A stretch of DNA of 64,000 bases from Thalassia testudinum (GCA_037157565.1 JAZHRO010000013.1:36026501-36090500); one strand, 5' to 3'. Numbered from the stretch's first letter, positions 1-10,771 are shown. Numbers and translations: made by a program. The notes: generated from the letters alone by a model not told the origin.

Positions 1-222
1 AAAACTGTATGCGTCCTTGAAGATAGTGGGCCAGTAAAAGCCACACTGGAGGATTTTTGATGCGGTTTTGTGTCCAAAAAAATGGCCACCGCATGCCTGG
101 ATATGGTAGAAAGAGAGAATGTTGTTGATTTCACCCTCCGGGACACATTGCCAGATAATTTGGTCAGCACCTATGCGGAAAAGGTATGGGTCTTCCCAGA
201 TGTAGTATTTGGCATTGGAACG
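1..222 (-). pseudogene. Element C: end of RNase H linker and integrase H2C2 zinc domain (partial)
   Basis: The minus strand is open across these 222 bases. It encodes the linker after RNase H (AKYYIWEDPYLFRIG) and the start of an integrase zinc-binding domain with the usual pattern (ACGGHFFGHKT, then LQCGFYWPT). It aligns with 17871-18090 of element B. It is cut on the right by element A and on the left by the window edge. The other half of the split codon region resumes at 8049. Confidence 0.8.
218..222. repeat. Target-site duplication of element A, left copy (GAACG)
   Basis: GAACG directly precedes the LTR start TGATGT and recurs at 8044-8048 directly after the LTR end TTCAACA. Removing one copy and element A restores the reading seen near 18080 in element B. 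Confidence 0.95.
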
Positions 223-765
223 TGATGTAAACACGTTTACACTACTTAAAATGTCTATTTATGCATATTCTTAAGCATAGGATTGCATTTCATGATATAA
301 ATATTGCATAACATGCATCATCTTGCATTTAGAGTAGTTTGAATAAAATGGAGGTTAATTATCTCCTTTTATGTGCTTGGACAGGGCAAATATTTTATCG
401 GGGCCTCGGATCAAAGATCCAACCGTATGGATGTGATCAGGGCGACGATTGGAGTTCAACGACTCCAAGATCGCCTTAATCAGACATCCGTAGCATCTGA
501 TAGTGACCGAGGAACCCTAGAAGATCAAGGGCCAGTATGGTGAAAATCCACACTTCAGATGACAAATCCAACCGCACGGATGAATTCGGATCGACGATCG
601 CAGCCCAACGACACAAAAATCGAGTCAATCCGACATCCGTAGCACCATCCACAACTTCCAGAAGATGGACGGCCAAGATGGCACCACGTGGTACCATCTC
701 AGCCGCCCAAACGGCCTCCAGCCTTGCCACACCTTTTCTTCTTCAATCAGCGCGTCGATTCTCCG

Positions 766-787
766 CCGTTGGATCAAGATCCAACGG
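766..787. promoter_or_regulatory. Perfect palindrome in the element A U3 region
   Basis: Arms CCGTTGGATC and GATCCAACGG are separated by AA. The palindrome is unchanged in the 3' LTR (6796-6817) although flanking bases differ. It lies about 440 bp upstream of the TATA box and could be a protein-binding site. The role is inferred. Confidence 0.5.
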
Positions 788-1040
788 CTGTGGATGCGGC
801 TGGTTAAATCATCCGCGCGACCATTTCGAAGGCGTAGCGCAGCGGTGACGCAGCCGAGGGCGAAGCGGAGGTCGCGAGATTGAGTCCCGTGAGCCTCAAA
901 TTGGGCGCAAACTATTTGGCGCGTGGAGCTTCAGATGGAGATCGGATGACCGCGCGCCCGATAGTGCCGACGCGCGATTGAACGTGCGGCGCGGACGCGC
1001 CAGGCGGGCGGGCTGTAGTGGGTGAAGCGCGATCTACGCC

Positions 1041-1060
1041 GTCCGATCTCACGATCGGAC
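1041..1060. promoter_or_regulatory. Inverted repeat upstream of the element A TATA box
   Basis: Arms GTCCGATC and GATCGGAC flank a four-base spacer (TCAC here, TCGC at 7073-7092 in the 3' LTR). The arms are identical in both LTRs and the only change is in the spacer. A binding site about 170 bp upstream of the TATA box is possible. Confidence 0.45.
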
Positions 1061-1227
1061 AGCTAAGAACCAGCTGTCGTGCGTAGGCGTTGCGCGCGCG
1101 AGCAGGCGATCAGGCGGGTGCGAGCCTCCCACGAAGGAGGCTTTAGCAAAGGTTTTATCCATCACTAAAGACCCCTCATTTATTGTTTTGAAGTTGTAAT
1201 GTCCATTTTGCCCCCACTCCTTGCAAC

Positions 1228-1236
1228 TATAAAAGG
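1228..1236 (+). promoter_or_regulatory. TATA box of the element A 5' LTR
   Basis: TATAAAAGG is identical in the 3' LTR at 7267-7275. Transcription would start about 30 bp downstream, in the CT-rich stretch. Confidence 0.7.
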
Positions 1237-1986
1237 AGACCCCCTCCATACAAAATTTTCATCCCTTCCTTCTCCTCTCTACCCCTCCAAAGCTCAAGAG
1301 AAGCTTGTCCCACACCCGGGATGCTTCTCGCGAGATAAAGTCCAATTTTCATTCCCGTTCGGAAGTGGATCCCGTGACGACGACGGCGTGCTGCTTCGTT
1401 CCCGTTCTTCTGCTTCGTCCTCCTTCGTCCTGCTTCGTTCCCCTTCGTCCAGGCGTCGTCCCATCCGGCTCGTCCTCCAAGCAACCGTCGAGGAGGATTT
1501 CTCTCTCCCTATTCTTTTTACTGCTTTTTAGTATAGATTTACTGCTTTCTAGTATAGTTTTGTTCGTCCTCCAAGCAATCGTCGAGGAGGACATTTCTCC
1601 CTCTATTCTTTTAATGCTTTCTAGAGTAATTATTTTATGCTTTGTAGTTGTAAGAGTGAAATGAACAATCTCCTTAATGAAAAATTCCTTGTTTATTCTA
1701 CATCTCATTTTGATTTCTCTATGTAATATTCTCTTTCTCTCTTACTCTCTCTCTCTCTTCTATTTATTATAAATAATTAGATAGTTTTAAATTGAATTAT
1801 TCTGTGACAAATAAAAAGAAATGCATAGTTTTTAAATCAAATGTCCGCATCCCTGTGTTCGACCCAGAATTTTAATTTCGGTATAAATTTTATTTGTTGA
1901 ACACAAATTCTTCGCTTTCGAACTACAACGACAGGTTTTCCAAAACCGAACACGTTAGCGTAGCGATTCGTAAACGTTCAACATTT

Positions 1987-2003
1987 TGGCGCCGTTGCCG
2001 GGG
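1987..2003 (+). other. Primer-binding site, tRNA-Asp type
   Basis: TGGCGCCGTTGCCGGGG is the complement of the 3' end of plant tRNA-Asp including CCA. It starts three bases after the 5' LTR. Elements B (23492-23508) and C (28490-28506, two changes) have the same site. Confidence 0.9.
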
Positions 2004-3174
2004 AGGCGACGCTCTTTGATTTCTCTTCGCGTTTTGTAACTTACAAATCATTTACCTCACTTTTCTCCTTTCTTATTGTAATTGCAGGTACTCTTTTGAG
2101 ACGAGCAAAAGCGGTAGATTGGAGTAAAGTGCTGTGGAAGGTTTTGTAAGTTATCCCCCATTCTTTCCCCCTCCATAGATTTCATTCACCACATTGAATC
2201 CAAATTCCAATTAACCTAGGTGTTTGCATAAATCCTAGGAATAGTTTGGTTATTTGGATTCTCACTCACATTCATTCCACCTTCATTTATATAAAAAAAA
2301 AATAAAAAGATAATTCTATGGGGCAATTTTCAACAAACACAACGTACACCCACATTCAAAGGCACTTAACCAAATTGATTTGTTTCTACTCAACCGGGTT
2401 CTGATCTGTGGAACCGGTACACATAAAACAACACATAAAAGAGTAAAAATCATTCTAGGTTAACCATCTTTGTGTGCCTAACTTAGTGGTGCATATGTGG
2501 TCAGTCGTTTGAGTTGTTTGGGCCGCACCACTTCAATTAAAATCAACTCATCAAGTAGCTGCCAATTAGGTTCAACTCTTAGGGATTTACCAAGCACTCC
2601 ACATTCTTTTTAAGCTTCAGAGGAAAACATTTTCACCCGTGCTTGTAAAACTTGGTGTGACAATAAAACTTGTTTGAGAATACCTAAAGTTGAATCCTAA
2701 AAGCTACTAAGCAAGATTTGAACCTTAAAATTCACCACATCAAAAACAATCTTGCTTGAAAACCACTAGTTGTGCACGCACACACAAATCAATCAATCAT
2801 TAAGGGCACAACCCATTTAAAGGGCCCATCACATTCCAAAGCACATTCAAACCTAGCCCTAAATAAAACAGAATAGACGTTGGCCTTAAGGATTGAACTC
2901 GCTCTTCAGAACTCAGAACGAGATTATTTTCGATTAGTCTGTTTCTACTGTTCAATCTGATGTCTAGCTAGGGGAGCAGAGTCAAACGATCGCGGCTGGG
3001 GGGTACACTAGGAACCGGAGGCGCAAGTCGAAGGAAGAACCTTCTCCCCAGTCCCTCCTTCTAACTAGTTGGATTGAACAGACAGAAGTAGATCAAATCG
3101 TTCCTTTATCTCAAGGCGGGTTTTGGGAGTCTGTAGGTCTGTAGGCTAACCCATTTAAGGACAGGTATGATTGT
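2004..3174 (+). other. Element A leader with splice-like signals
   Basis: No coding frame is visible in this 1.2-kb leader. A donor-like TTTTGTAAGTTAT lies near 2143-2155. An acceptor-like TTTGTATTGCAG ends at 3185, just inside the following open frame. A second acceptor-like ATTGTAATTGCAG ends near 2088. A leader intron like that known in some Tat-lineage elements is possible but unproven. Confidence 0.4.
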
Positions 3175-5019
3175 TTGTATTGCAGGGTACCTTTCTTCCT
3201 CCCGTGTCTCATGAATCCTTCCACATATTTCACGCATTCCCGCTCTTTCCCTCCTGTTGTGAATTATCCTCAACATGACGATTATCCCAACTCATATTGT
3301 AATCAACCATCAGTCAGTTGGGATAATTCAGATTGGGGATACAATTCCGGACCCCCGTGTTTAGGGTCTAACCCTGAACACTTTGATTCTGATTTCTATC
3401 CTTCTCAGAGCTACATCGATTATAGATCGTCTTCCTTTCATGCACAATCTAATACGATCTACAATCAAGAAGGATACACCGATCCTTACCCATCCTCTGA
3501 TTTCACTACCTTTAGGTCATCACCATCTTTTCAACAATTTGAAATGACCTATTATCAGGAAGGGTATAATGAATCTCAATTTGTTAATTCCCCTGCATTA
3601 AGCCCAAACCTGCCCAACCCTGAACCAACTCATTTGGTTCAGGTTAACCAGGTTCAAGATAAGGTTCTGGCTAACTTGAGGAATATCATTCAATCTTTAA
3701 AAGTTCAGCCAATACCTTGCATTGAGAGATTGGAGCCCCTGATTGAAATGATTGATGATTTAAACAAGTCTTTGTTGGATTGGCTCCATGATGTTAAGGA
3801 TAAGAACCCGAGTGAGTTCCTACTTGGGAAATTAGCGAAATTGAGGATGAGATTCGTGGTTGCTTTGATTCAATCTTGGAATAATTCCCAAGATGAACCC
3901 TCTTCAGGAAAGTCAATGACAGAACCTGCTCAGGCACCTGTTGGGGGGGACACGTGTTACGAGGCTGACCAGATTGAATTAAAACAACCAATTAAGGATG
4001 ATCTGATTTCTTCACCTGAGATCCCTAAGCCGGGTTACGAGGAAACGTATGTCTCCTTGGAACAAAAAGTGACAAATTATTTTGGGACATACATTGATAC
4101 GGATCCTGATGGTGAAGATTCAAGTTGCGAAGTCTCATGCGAGTTTTCTGAACACGATTTCTGTGAGACGATTGGGCCTAGGGAATCTGATAGATCATTT
4201 GATAGCCCAATAACTAAGGAAACTGATCTTATTATGGCACACATTACGGATCCAGAATCACATTTTCTGGAGGAATCAATTCAATGCCCTTATTATCAGT
4301 TACACCCTGTTGAGCTTATTGATGATTCTAATTCTGAGATAATTAGACCCAAGTCAATTTTGATTCTGCCACATCATTTAGACTTGGAGATTTCATACGG
4401 GGTGATGAATATACAAGAGGTCCTGGAATTTGATATGCTGAATGAGGAGGATAGGAGCTGGGAAGTTCTGATTTGGGAAGTTAATTTTGGAGGAAATAGA
4501 AGATTGAGTCGAAGGGTTCCTTTTAAGCTGAAACCATCAAATCAGAACCCTTACGACATTTGTTTCGAGGATGTCAAACTCAAGCACACATTCAATGATT
4601 ATCCTTTTGAGCTTCAATTCTCTGTAACCCGACTTTTTGGTCTTGGGTTGCATCCTCATAAATCGCAGGCCCGACCTCGCTTGCATTCTGATTTTAGGTT
4701 TTGGGTAATTTTAATCCAGAACCTAAGATATTCTCGATTATGGGGTGTGGGCCTGCACCACAATCTGGTTCACATATGTGGACTTCTGTTGACAAGTCGG
4801 AGGATTCTTCTGTTCATTCTGATTCTGACCTGCACTTGTGAATTCTTCATTTCTTTTCTTTGTATAGTGTGCCTAGCTGAAGGCACTAAACTCAGCACAT
4901 ATACAGTTCTTTTTAATTTTTCATCTCAGAGCGGACCTAACATTCACGCAATTCAGGTGCTTTCTTCGCTTTTCCACTCTGTTTTATGTCTTTTTAATAC
5001 AATGAGGACATTGCATTAG
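3175..5019 (+). CDS. Element A ORF, unknown protein of about 600 residues
   Basis: This is a single uninterrupted frame of 614 codons. A putative splice acceptor ends at 3185, so the ATG at 3211 (starting MNPSTYF) is the more likely start, giving 602 residues. I do not recognise the family. The first 130 residues are rich in Tyr, Ser, Pro, Gln and Asp and contain two QEGY motifs. Residues 150-230 look helical, and 260-400 are acidic. The last 80 residues are hydrophobic in patches (about 541-570). No zinc knuckle, protease, polymerase or integrase motif is present. The stop lies directly upstream of an internal polypurine motif, where env-like frames begin in related elements. It could be a gag-like or captured protein. 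The hydrophobic tail may be read-through after an old frameshift. Long openness among decayed neighbours argues that it is a real gene. Confidence 0.6.
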   Translation: MYCRVPFFLPCLMNPSTYFTHSRSFPPVVNYPQHDDYPNSYCNQPSVSWDNSDWGYNSGPPCLGSNPEHFDSDFYPSQSYIDYRSSSFHAQSNTIYNQEGYTDPYPSSDFTTFRSSPSFQQFEMTYYQEGYNESQFVNSPALSPNLPNPEPTHLVQVNQVQDKVLANLRNIIQSLKVQPIPCIERLEPLIEMIDDLNKSLLDWLHDVKDKNPSEFLLGKLAKLRMRFVVALIQSWNNSQDEPSSGKSMTEPAQAPVGGDTCYEADQIELKQPIKDDLISSPEIPKPGYEETYVSLEQKVTNYFGTYIDTDPDGEDSSCEVSCEFSEHDFCETIGPRESDRSFDSPITKETDLIMAHITDPESHFLEESIQCPYYQLHPVELIDDSNSEIIRPKSILILPHHLDLEISYGVMNIQEVLEFDMLNEEDRSWEVLIWEVNFGGNRRLSRRVPFKLKPSNQNPYDICFEDVKLKHTFNDYPFELQFSVTRLFGLGLHPHKSQARPRLHSDFRFWVILIQNLRYSRLWGVGLHHNLVHICGLLLTSRRILLFILILTCTCEFFISFLCIVCLAEGTKLSTYTVLFNFSSQSGPNIHAIQVLSSLFHSVLCLFNTMRTLH

Positions 5020-5037
5020 ATAGGCATGGGGGGGTGG
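5000..5037 (+). other. Internal polypurine motif of element A
   Basis: CAATGAGGACATTGC is followed by TAGGCATGGGGGGGTGG. Element B carries nearly the same block on the minus strand at 16574-16612. The core TAGGCATGGGGG recurs in the 3' polypurine tract. It may prime extra plus-strand synthesis, which is inference. Confidence 0.55.
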
Positions 5038-6225
5038 ATATTTATCTCTGAATTCATTCGTCAGCTCCGTAGATTTGTTTTCTTTTATTAAAAAAAAAAA
5101 TCAAAATTAGGAAAGAGAATTTGGGTTTAAGAAAAATTTCAATCTTAGGAAATACTACATTAAGATCTGAACACAAAAACCCTTCAGGCCTTTGGACTTA
5201 ATTAGCCTGTGTATCCACTAAAATGTGAATTTATCTTTGAGTCCTCGCCATCTTAATTCTATTATAATTGGAATAAATAAGTTTGGGTGATAAGTACACT
5301 ACTTATCAACCCGCCCTCTAATTTGAGGGAATTTTGAGTTTTAAGCATCTACATACTTTCTTTGCACTGACTCGTTGTTCGACGATTCTAACGGAAATTG
5401 GGTAGCTAATGAACCTTCTAGGGTGATATGGCTGGCAAGTTATCGTGGGTAACAGCCCATAGGTAGGTTGTTCAGAGCCCAGTCACTGGACCTTTCTCCT
5501 TTTGCTGCCTTTAGGTAAATCTTAGACCAGGGAAGCCACCTACTTAAAAAAAAAAAGAAAAAAAGAAAAAAAAAGAAAAAAGAAAAGGAAAAAAGAACAA
5601 AAAGAAATAAGCCACACTTCGCTGCAAGAGTGTGGCTGGCAAGTTGTCGGTGGTAACAGCTCATCGACCGGTTGTCCAGAACCCAGCTCAGAAAATGTAC
5701 TAAAAATTCCCAAAACACTTAGGAATAAGTGGAGAAGTAGAATAAATCGGGGAGATATACACTGGATTCACCCTTGTGTTGACCCTGTAAAAAAATAAAA
5801 GTAGGGAGAAAGCTACCGGTTGTAAAGATACACCTTTAGGCAGAATTCTTTTTGAGGTCACCTAGAGGCGTAGAAATTCGAAGTCCGTTCTAACTGCCGG
5901 TCAACGAGTCTATCACAAATCACAATAAGATGCTTAAAGCTTAGGATTCTCATCAAATCTTGGGTGAGTTGAATGGCCGTAGAAAGCCACTCTTAAACCC
6001 TAAAATTTGAAAATCCAAAAAATTAGAAAAGAGTAAAAAGAGAAAGAAATTTTTCTTTGAATAAGGCGAGGGCTTGAGGCGGTCTGCATTTTGGCTGATA
6101 CTCGGGCGCTGTTGTATCTTTGAAAGTTCAGTTCCTAAGTAGACAATTTCTTAATGATTGAAAATAACTCAGGTCCAAATAATCCAACCTAATTATTTTA
6201 TAAATAGCATATAGTTTTTGCTATG
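5038..6225 (+). other. Element A 3' untranslated region
   Basis: This is non-coding. It holds A-rich runs (5540-5610) and two imperfect copies of a roughly 60-bp unit containing GGCTGGCAAGTT...GTAACAGC (about 5428-5485 and 5631-5690). The same position in element B carries a different tandem repeat. No gene is seen. Confidence 0.6.
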
Positions 6226-6252
6226 GACTAGCAAAAGATAGGCATGGGGGTA
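6226..6252 (+). other. 3' polypurine tract of element A
   Basis: The block ends AGGCATGGGGGTA directly before the 3' LTR. The 27 bases differ at one position from the corresponding tract of element B (15321-15347, minus strand). It is the expected primer for plus-strand synthesis. Confidence 0.8.
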
Positions 6253-8043
6253 TGATGTAAACACATTTACACTACTTAAAATGTCTATTTATGCATGTTC
6301 TTAAGCATAGGATTGCATTTCACGATATAAATATTGCATAACATGCATCATCTTGCATTTAGAGTAGTTTGAATAAAATGGAGGTTAATTGTCTCCTTTT
6401 ATGTGCTTGGATAGGGCAAACATTTTATCGAGGCCTCGGATCAACGATCCAACCATATGGATGTGATCAGGGCGACGATTGGAGTTCAACGACTCCAAGA
6501 TCGCCCTAATCAGACATCCGTAGCATCAGATAGTGACCGAGGAACCCTAGAAGATCAAGGGCCAGGATGGTGAAAATCCGCACTTCAGATGACAAATCCA
6601 ACCTCACGGATGAATTCGGATCGACGATCGCAGCCCAACGACAAAAAAATCGAGTCAATCCGACATCCGTGGCACCATCCACAACTTCCAGAAGATGGAC
6701 GGCCAAGATGGCACCACATGGCGCCATCTCAGCCGCCCAAACGGCCTCCAGCACCGCCGCGCCTTTTCTTCTTCAATCAGCACGTTGATTCTCCACCGTT
6801 GGATCAAGATCCAACGGCTGTGGATGCGGCTGGTTAAATCATCCGCGCGACCATTTCGAAGGCGTAGCGCAGCGGTGATGCAGCCGCGGGCGAAGCGGAG
6901 GTCGAGGGATCGAGTCACGCGAGCCTCAAATTGGGCGCAAACTATCGGGCGAGTGGAGTGTCAGATGGAGATCGGACGGCCGCGCGTGCCCGATAGTGCT
7001 GACGCGCGATTGAACGCACGGCGCGGACGGGCCAGGCGGGCGGGCTGCAGCGGGTGAAGCGCGATCTAAGCAGTCCGATCTCGCGATCGGACGGCTAAGA
7101 ACCAGCAGTCGTGCGCAGGCGTTGTGCGCGAGCAGGCGATCAGGCGCACGCGAGTCGCCCACGACGCCCACTAAGGAGTCTTTAGCAACGGTTTTATCCG
7201 TCACTAAAGACCCCTCATTTATTGTTTTGAAGTTGTAATGTCCATTTTGCCCCCACTCCTTGCAACTATAAAAGGAGACCCCCTCCATACGAAATTTTCA
7301 TCCCTTCCTTCTCCTCTCTACCCCTCCAAAGCTCAAGAGAAGCATGTCCCACACCCGGGATGCTTCTCGCGAGATAAAGTCCAATTTTCGTTCCCCTTCG
7401 GAAATGGATCCCACGACGACGATGGCGTGCTGCTTCGTTCCCATTCTTCTGCTTCGTCCTCCTTCGTCCTACTTCGTTCCCCTTCGTCCAGGTGTCGTCC
7501 CATCCGGCTCGTACTCCAAGCAACCGTCGAGGAGGATTTCTCTCTCCCTATTCTTTTTACTGCTTTCTAGTATAGATTTACTGCTTTTTAGTATATTTTT
7601 GTTCGTCCTCCAAGCAATCGTCGAGGAGGACATTTCTCCCTCTATTCTTTTAATGCTTTCTGGAGTAAATTTATCGCTTTCTAGAGTAATTATTTTATGC
7701 TTTGTAGTTGTAAGAGTGAAATGAACAATCTCCTTAATGAAAAATTCCTTGTTTATTCTACATCTCATTTTGATTTCTCTGTGTAATATTCTCTTTCTCT
7801 CTTACTCTCTCTCTCTCTTCTATTTATTATAAATAATTAGATAGTTTTAAATTAACTTATTCTGTGACAAATAAAAAGAAACGCGTAGTTTTTAAATCAA
7901 ACGTCTGCCTCCCTGTGTTCGACCCGGAATTTTAATTTCGGTATAAATTTTATTTGTTGAACACGAATTCTTCGCTTTCGAACTACAATGACAGGTTTTC
8001 CAAAATCGAACACGTTAGCGTAGTGATTCGTAAACGTTCAACA
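6253..8043 (+). repeat. Element A 3' LTR
   Basis: The LTR is 1,791 bp and bounded by TG...CA. It matches 223-1983 with scattered substitutions, many of them C/T or G/A, and a few short indels. The TATA box is at 7267-7275. It is followed by the right target duplication at 8044-8048. Confidence 0.93.
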
Positions 8044-8048
8044 GAACG
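8044..8048. repeat. Target-site duplication of element A, right copy (GAACG)
   Basis: GAACG directly follows the LTR end CA and matches 218-222. Confidence 0.95.
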
Positions 8049-9898
8049 CAACTTGTCTTTCTTGGCCTTCGACCAATTAGACGGGATCTGGTGTGATGCC
8101 AAGTAGTTTACTATATCAGTAAACCATGGAAGCATGATACCAATAGTCAAGAGGTGCTCATCAAGAAAATGCTCCGTGATGGGTCCACAAGGGTCGATGA
8201 TCTCAGAAGGAAGGCTAGACAAGTGGTTAGTTACCACGTTCTGTCTTCCTGCCTTGTTGCGAATCTCGAGGTCGAACTCTTGCAACAGCAAGATCCATCA
8301 GATTAATCGAGGGTTCGCGTCCTTCTTTGCAAGGAGACGCCTCACAGCTATGTGATCCGAGTAGATTATGACGTGGGAACCCAGGAGATAAGATCTGAAA
8401 TTTTCAAGGGCAAATACTACTGCTAGCAGCTCTTTCTCTGTAATCGTGTAATTACGCTGAGCCTCGTCAAGTGTCTTGCTAGCATAGTAGATGACCACGG
8501 GTTTCCCGTCAATCTTATGCCCCAGAATCGCTCCTACAGCGAAGTCAGATGCATCGCACATGATCTCAAAGGGTTAAGACCAATCAGGGGACTGTAGGAT
8601 CGGGGCTTGGGTGACTCGGTCATGAAGGTTCTCAAAAGCTTGAGTGCATTCCTTGGAAATCTCAAAGGGTACATCCTTGGAGAGAAGAGTAGTCAGGGGG
8701 CGCGCGATTTTTGAGAAATCAGGGATGAAACGACGGTAAAAATCGACGTGCCCCAGAAATGATCGGATGTCCCTGATCGAGCTAGGCATAGGAAGTCTAG
8801 AAATCAGATTAACCTTGGCTCGATCCACCTGGATGCCTCTCTCAGAAATTAAGTGTGCCAGGATGATCCCCTCAAGCAGCATGAACTGGCTCTTTTCCCA
8901 GGAAAGAACCAGATTTATGTCAATGCAATGCCTGAGTATGTGAACCAACTGCTGGAGGAAATCATCAAAGGATGCCCCGAAAACTGAGAAGTCATCCATG
9001 AAGACTTCCAGATAATCACCTACCATATCAAAGAATATGGCAAGCATGCATCGCTGAAAAGTCGCAAGTGCATTGCAGAGATCGAAAGGCATCCTTCGGA
9101 ACACGTACGTTTCGAAGGGGCAGGTGAATGTGGTCTTCTCTTGGTCCTCTGGATGAACCGCCACTTGGCTGTAACCGGAGTACTCGTCAAGAAAGCAGAA
9201 GAATCTATTTCTCGCTAACTTCTCGAGAATCTGATCAATAAATGGTAGTGGGAAATGATCCTTCTTCATGGAGGAATTGAGTCTTCGGTAATCTATGCAG
9301 ACTCTCCACAAGTTGGCTATACGGGTAGGTATGACCTCTCTGATTTCAGTCGTGATGGTGGTGAGCCCTGCCTTCTTAGGCACAACCTGGATGGGGTTCA
9401 CCCAATGACTGTCGGAGATCGGGTAGATGATCCCTGCATCTAACCACTTAACGATCTCCTTCTTCACGACCTCCTGCAGATTGAGATTCAGACGTCTCTG
9501 CATTTCGCGTGAAGGTCGTGTGCCCTCTTCAAAATAGATGTGGTGAGTGTAATAAGAGGGACTTATTCCAATCAAATCATCGAGAGTCCAACCAATGGCT
9601 CTGCGATGTTGCTGGAGAACAGCAATCAAACAGGATTCTTGATCAGGTGTGAGGTTGGAGTTTATAATCACAAGAAGCGTCTGATTGGAACCCAAAAAGA
9701 CGTATTTTAAATGATCGGGAAGGGGTTTGAGTTCAAGAATGGGGATATCAGCAGCAGCGGGTGGTACAGAGTGAGTGTGGGGTATCAGGATAGGAGTTAT
9801 GGGTCTGTCTAGGTCAAGTTCTGACTCCTCTAATTGCGGTTCGAGATTTTCTTGTGGTTGATGAGGGATAATCATGATGTCCTCAAGTTGTGGATCAT
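8049..9898 (-). pseudogene. Element C: reverse transcriptase and RNase H (broken)
   Basis: The minus-strand frame from 9898 to 8574 encodes the pre-RT linker and a Ty3/gypsy RT with WRVCIDYRRLN, a FLDEYSG block and the catalytic FMDDF. A stop at 8574 (CAA to TAA relative to the expected Gln) separates it from RNase H (8561-8298, starting CDASDFAVGAILG, with ASKTLDEAQ and TEKELLAVVFALE). A further stop near 8295 precedes the linker that ends at element A. Relative to B, several conserved glycines are changed (DGYSG to DEYSG, FGLCN to FDLCN). The apparent longer frame reaching 10046 only runs into the antisense of the solo LTR. Confidence 0.88.
9894..9898. repeat. Target-site duplication of solo LTR D1, left copy (ATCAT)
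   Basis: ATCAT precedes the LTR start and recurs at 12604-12608. The joined flanks read through like 19921-19950 of element B. Confidence 0.85.
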
Positions 9899-10430
9899 TA
9901 TTATGAACGCGCGGCTTCAGACGTCTGGGAGGTGGCCCAGACGTCGGACCAGATGTCTGGAACCCCTTCCAGACGTCTGGGATTCGGTTTTTTTCGACAA
10001 GCGTGGTTTTGTCTGCGCGCCTGAGCGCGCAGACCTGCGAACGCACCCCCCTCTCTTTTTCCCTCTCCCTCCTGCGGGGGCAGGCTGCGCCCCTCTCTCT
10101 CGCGCTCTCTCTCTTTCTCTCCCCGCGCGGCTTTAAAAAGCCTCGCCCTCACTCTCACCTCCGCCCCCATCCACTTCTCCTTCCAGCCGTTGCGCGAGTG
10201 CGAGCGCGAGTGAGCGAGCGGTGGCGATGGCAGCCACGGCGAGTGCGGGAGGAGGTGCTGCGCGAGAAGAGGAGGCGCTCGGCCGTGAGGGCGAGCTTAC
10301 CAGGGCTGTTAGAGCCGGACGGCGGGGGAGCAGCAGATGTGGGGTGACGCGGGAGGTCTGCTGCAGCTCGAGTAGTAGGCGGACGAGGCGCGGCGCGGCC
10401 GTGCGTCGCGGGCGGAGGGCGAGTCGCGCT

Positions 10431-10458
10431 CTGATTCTGGAAGTTTTTCCAGAATCAG
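10431..10458. repeat. Hairpin 1 in LTR D1
   Basis: Perfect 12-bp arms CTGATTCTGGAA and TTCCAGAATCAG surround the loop GTTT. The equivalent in D2 (34479-34505) has CTGGGAA and TTCCCAG, a paired change in both arms. It lies downstream of the TATA-like box, so it would be in the transcript. Confidence 0.7.
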
Positions 10459-10771
10459 ACGTCTGGGTTTCCAACCAGACGATGGGGAAGACGTCTGGAG
10501 TACGGTCCAGACATCTGAAAGGTAAGTTATTTTCGTACCTTCTTCCTTTTCTTCGGCCGTCCGTACTGAGAGAGAGAAATGGGTACGCGCAGGTTCTGGA
10601 TTTGCCATCCAACGCGAATCAGACATCTGGCTGTAGTGCCAGACGACGGGAACGACTTCCAAACGTCCGGGGTGACCATCGGACGTCTGGGAACTAGGCT
10701 AGACGCCCCCGCAGGCTTCTGGATGTCTGAGAGACCACGCAGGACATGGTACCATTTGATCCCCATTTTGA

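Larger units (their letters stand above)
223..1983 (+). repeat. Element A 5' LTR
   Basis: The LTR is 1,761 bp and bounded by TG...CA. It pairs with 6253-8043. It contains three spaced modules of the form ATCCAACCG...GGATG (near 418, 567 and 778), a palindrome at 766-787 and another at 1041-1060, and a TATA box at 1228. The U5 end carries CCCTGTGTTCGACC (1851-1864), which is also found in the LTRs of B and C. Confidence 0.93.
223..8043 (+). mobile_element. Element A: non-autonomous LTR retrotransposon with one large unknown ORF
   Basis: This is a complete 7,821-bp element with two LTRs (223-1983 and 6253-8043), 5-bp target duplications, a tRNA-Asp PBS three bases after the 5' LTR and a polypurine tract abutting the 3' LTR. 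I found no gag, protease, RT, RNase H or integrase motif in the 4.3-kb interior, only a 614-codon frame of unknown function. The structure fits a large non-autonomous derivative (LARD-like). By eye there are about nine differences in the first 205 bases of the two LTRs, so it is younger than its host element C but not recent. Confidence 0.9.

Noticed and set aside
4798..4890. Hydrophobic C-terminus of the element A frame as an envelope membrane anchor
   Set aside because: No other envelope feature is seen, and the segment may be out-of-frame read-through. Not enough to claim.
5440..5718. A 92-codon minus-strand frame
   Set aside because: Made of Phe and Leu runs from an A-rich tract in the 3' untranslated region of element A.
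8574..10046. A single 490-codon frame beginning MRSQVCALRR
   Set aside because: The first roughly 50 codons are antisense of solo LTR D1. Only the part up to 9898 is element C RT.
10221..10697. Long GC-rich open frames within solo LTR D1, and similar ones in D2 (33904-34566)
   Set aside because: They are GC- and Arg-rich, not conserved in frame between D1, D2 and D3, and lie inside an LTR.
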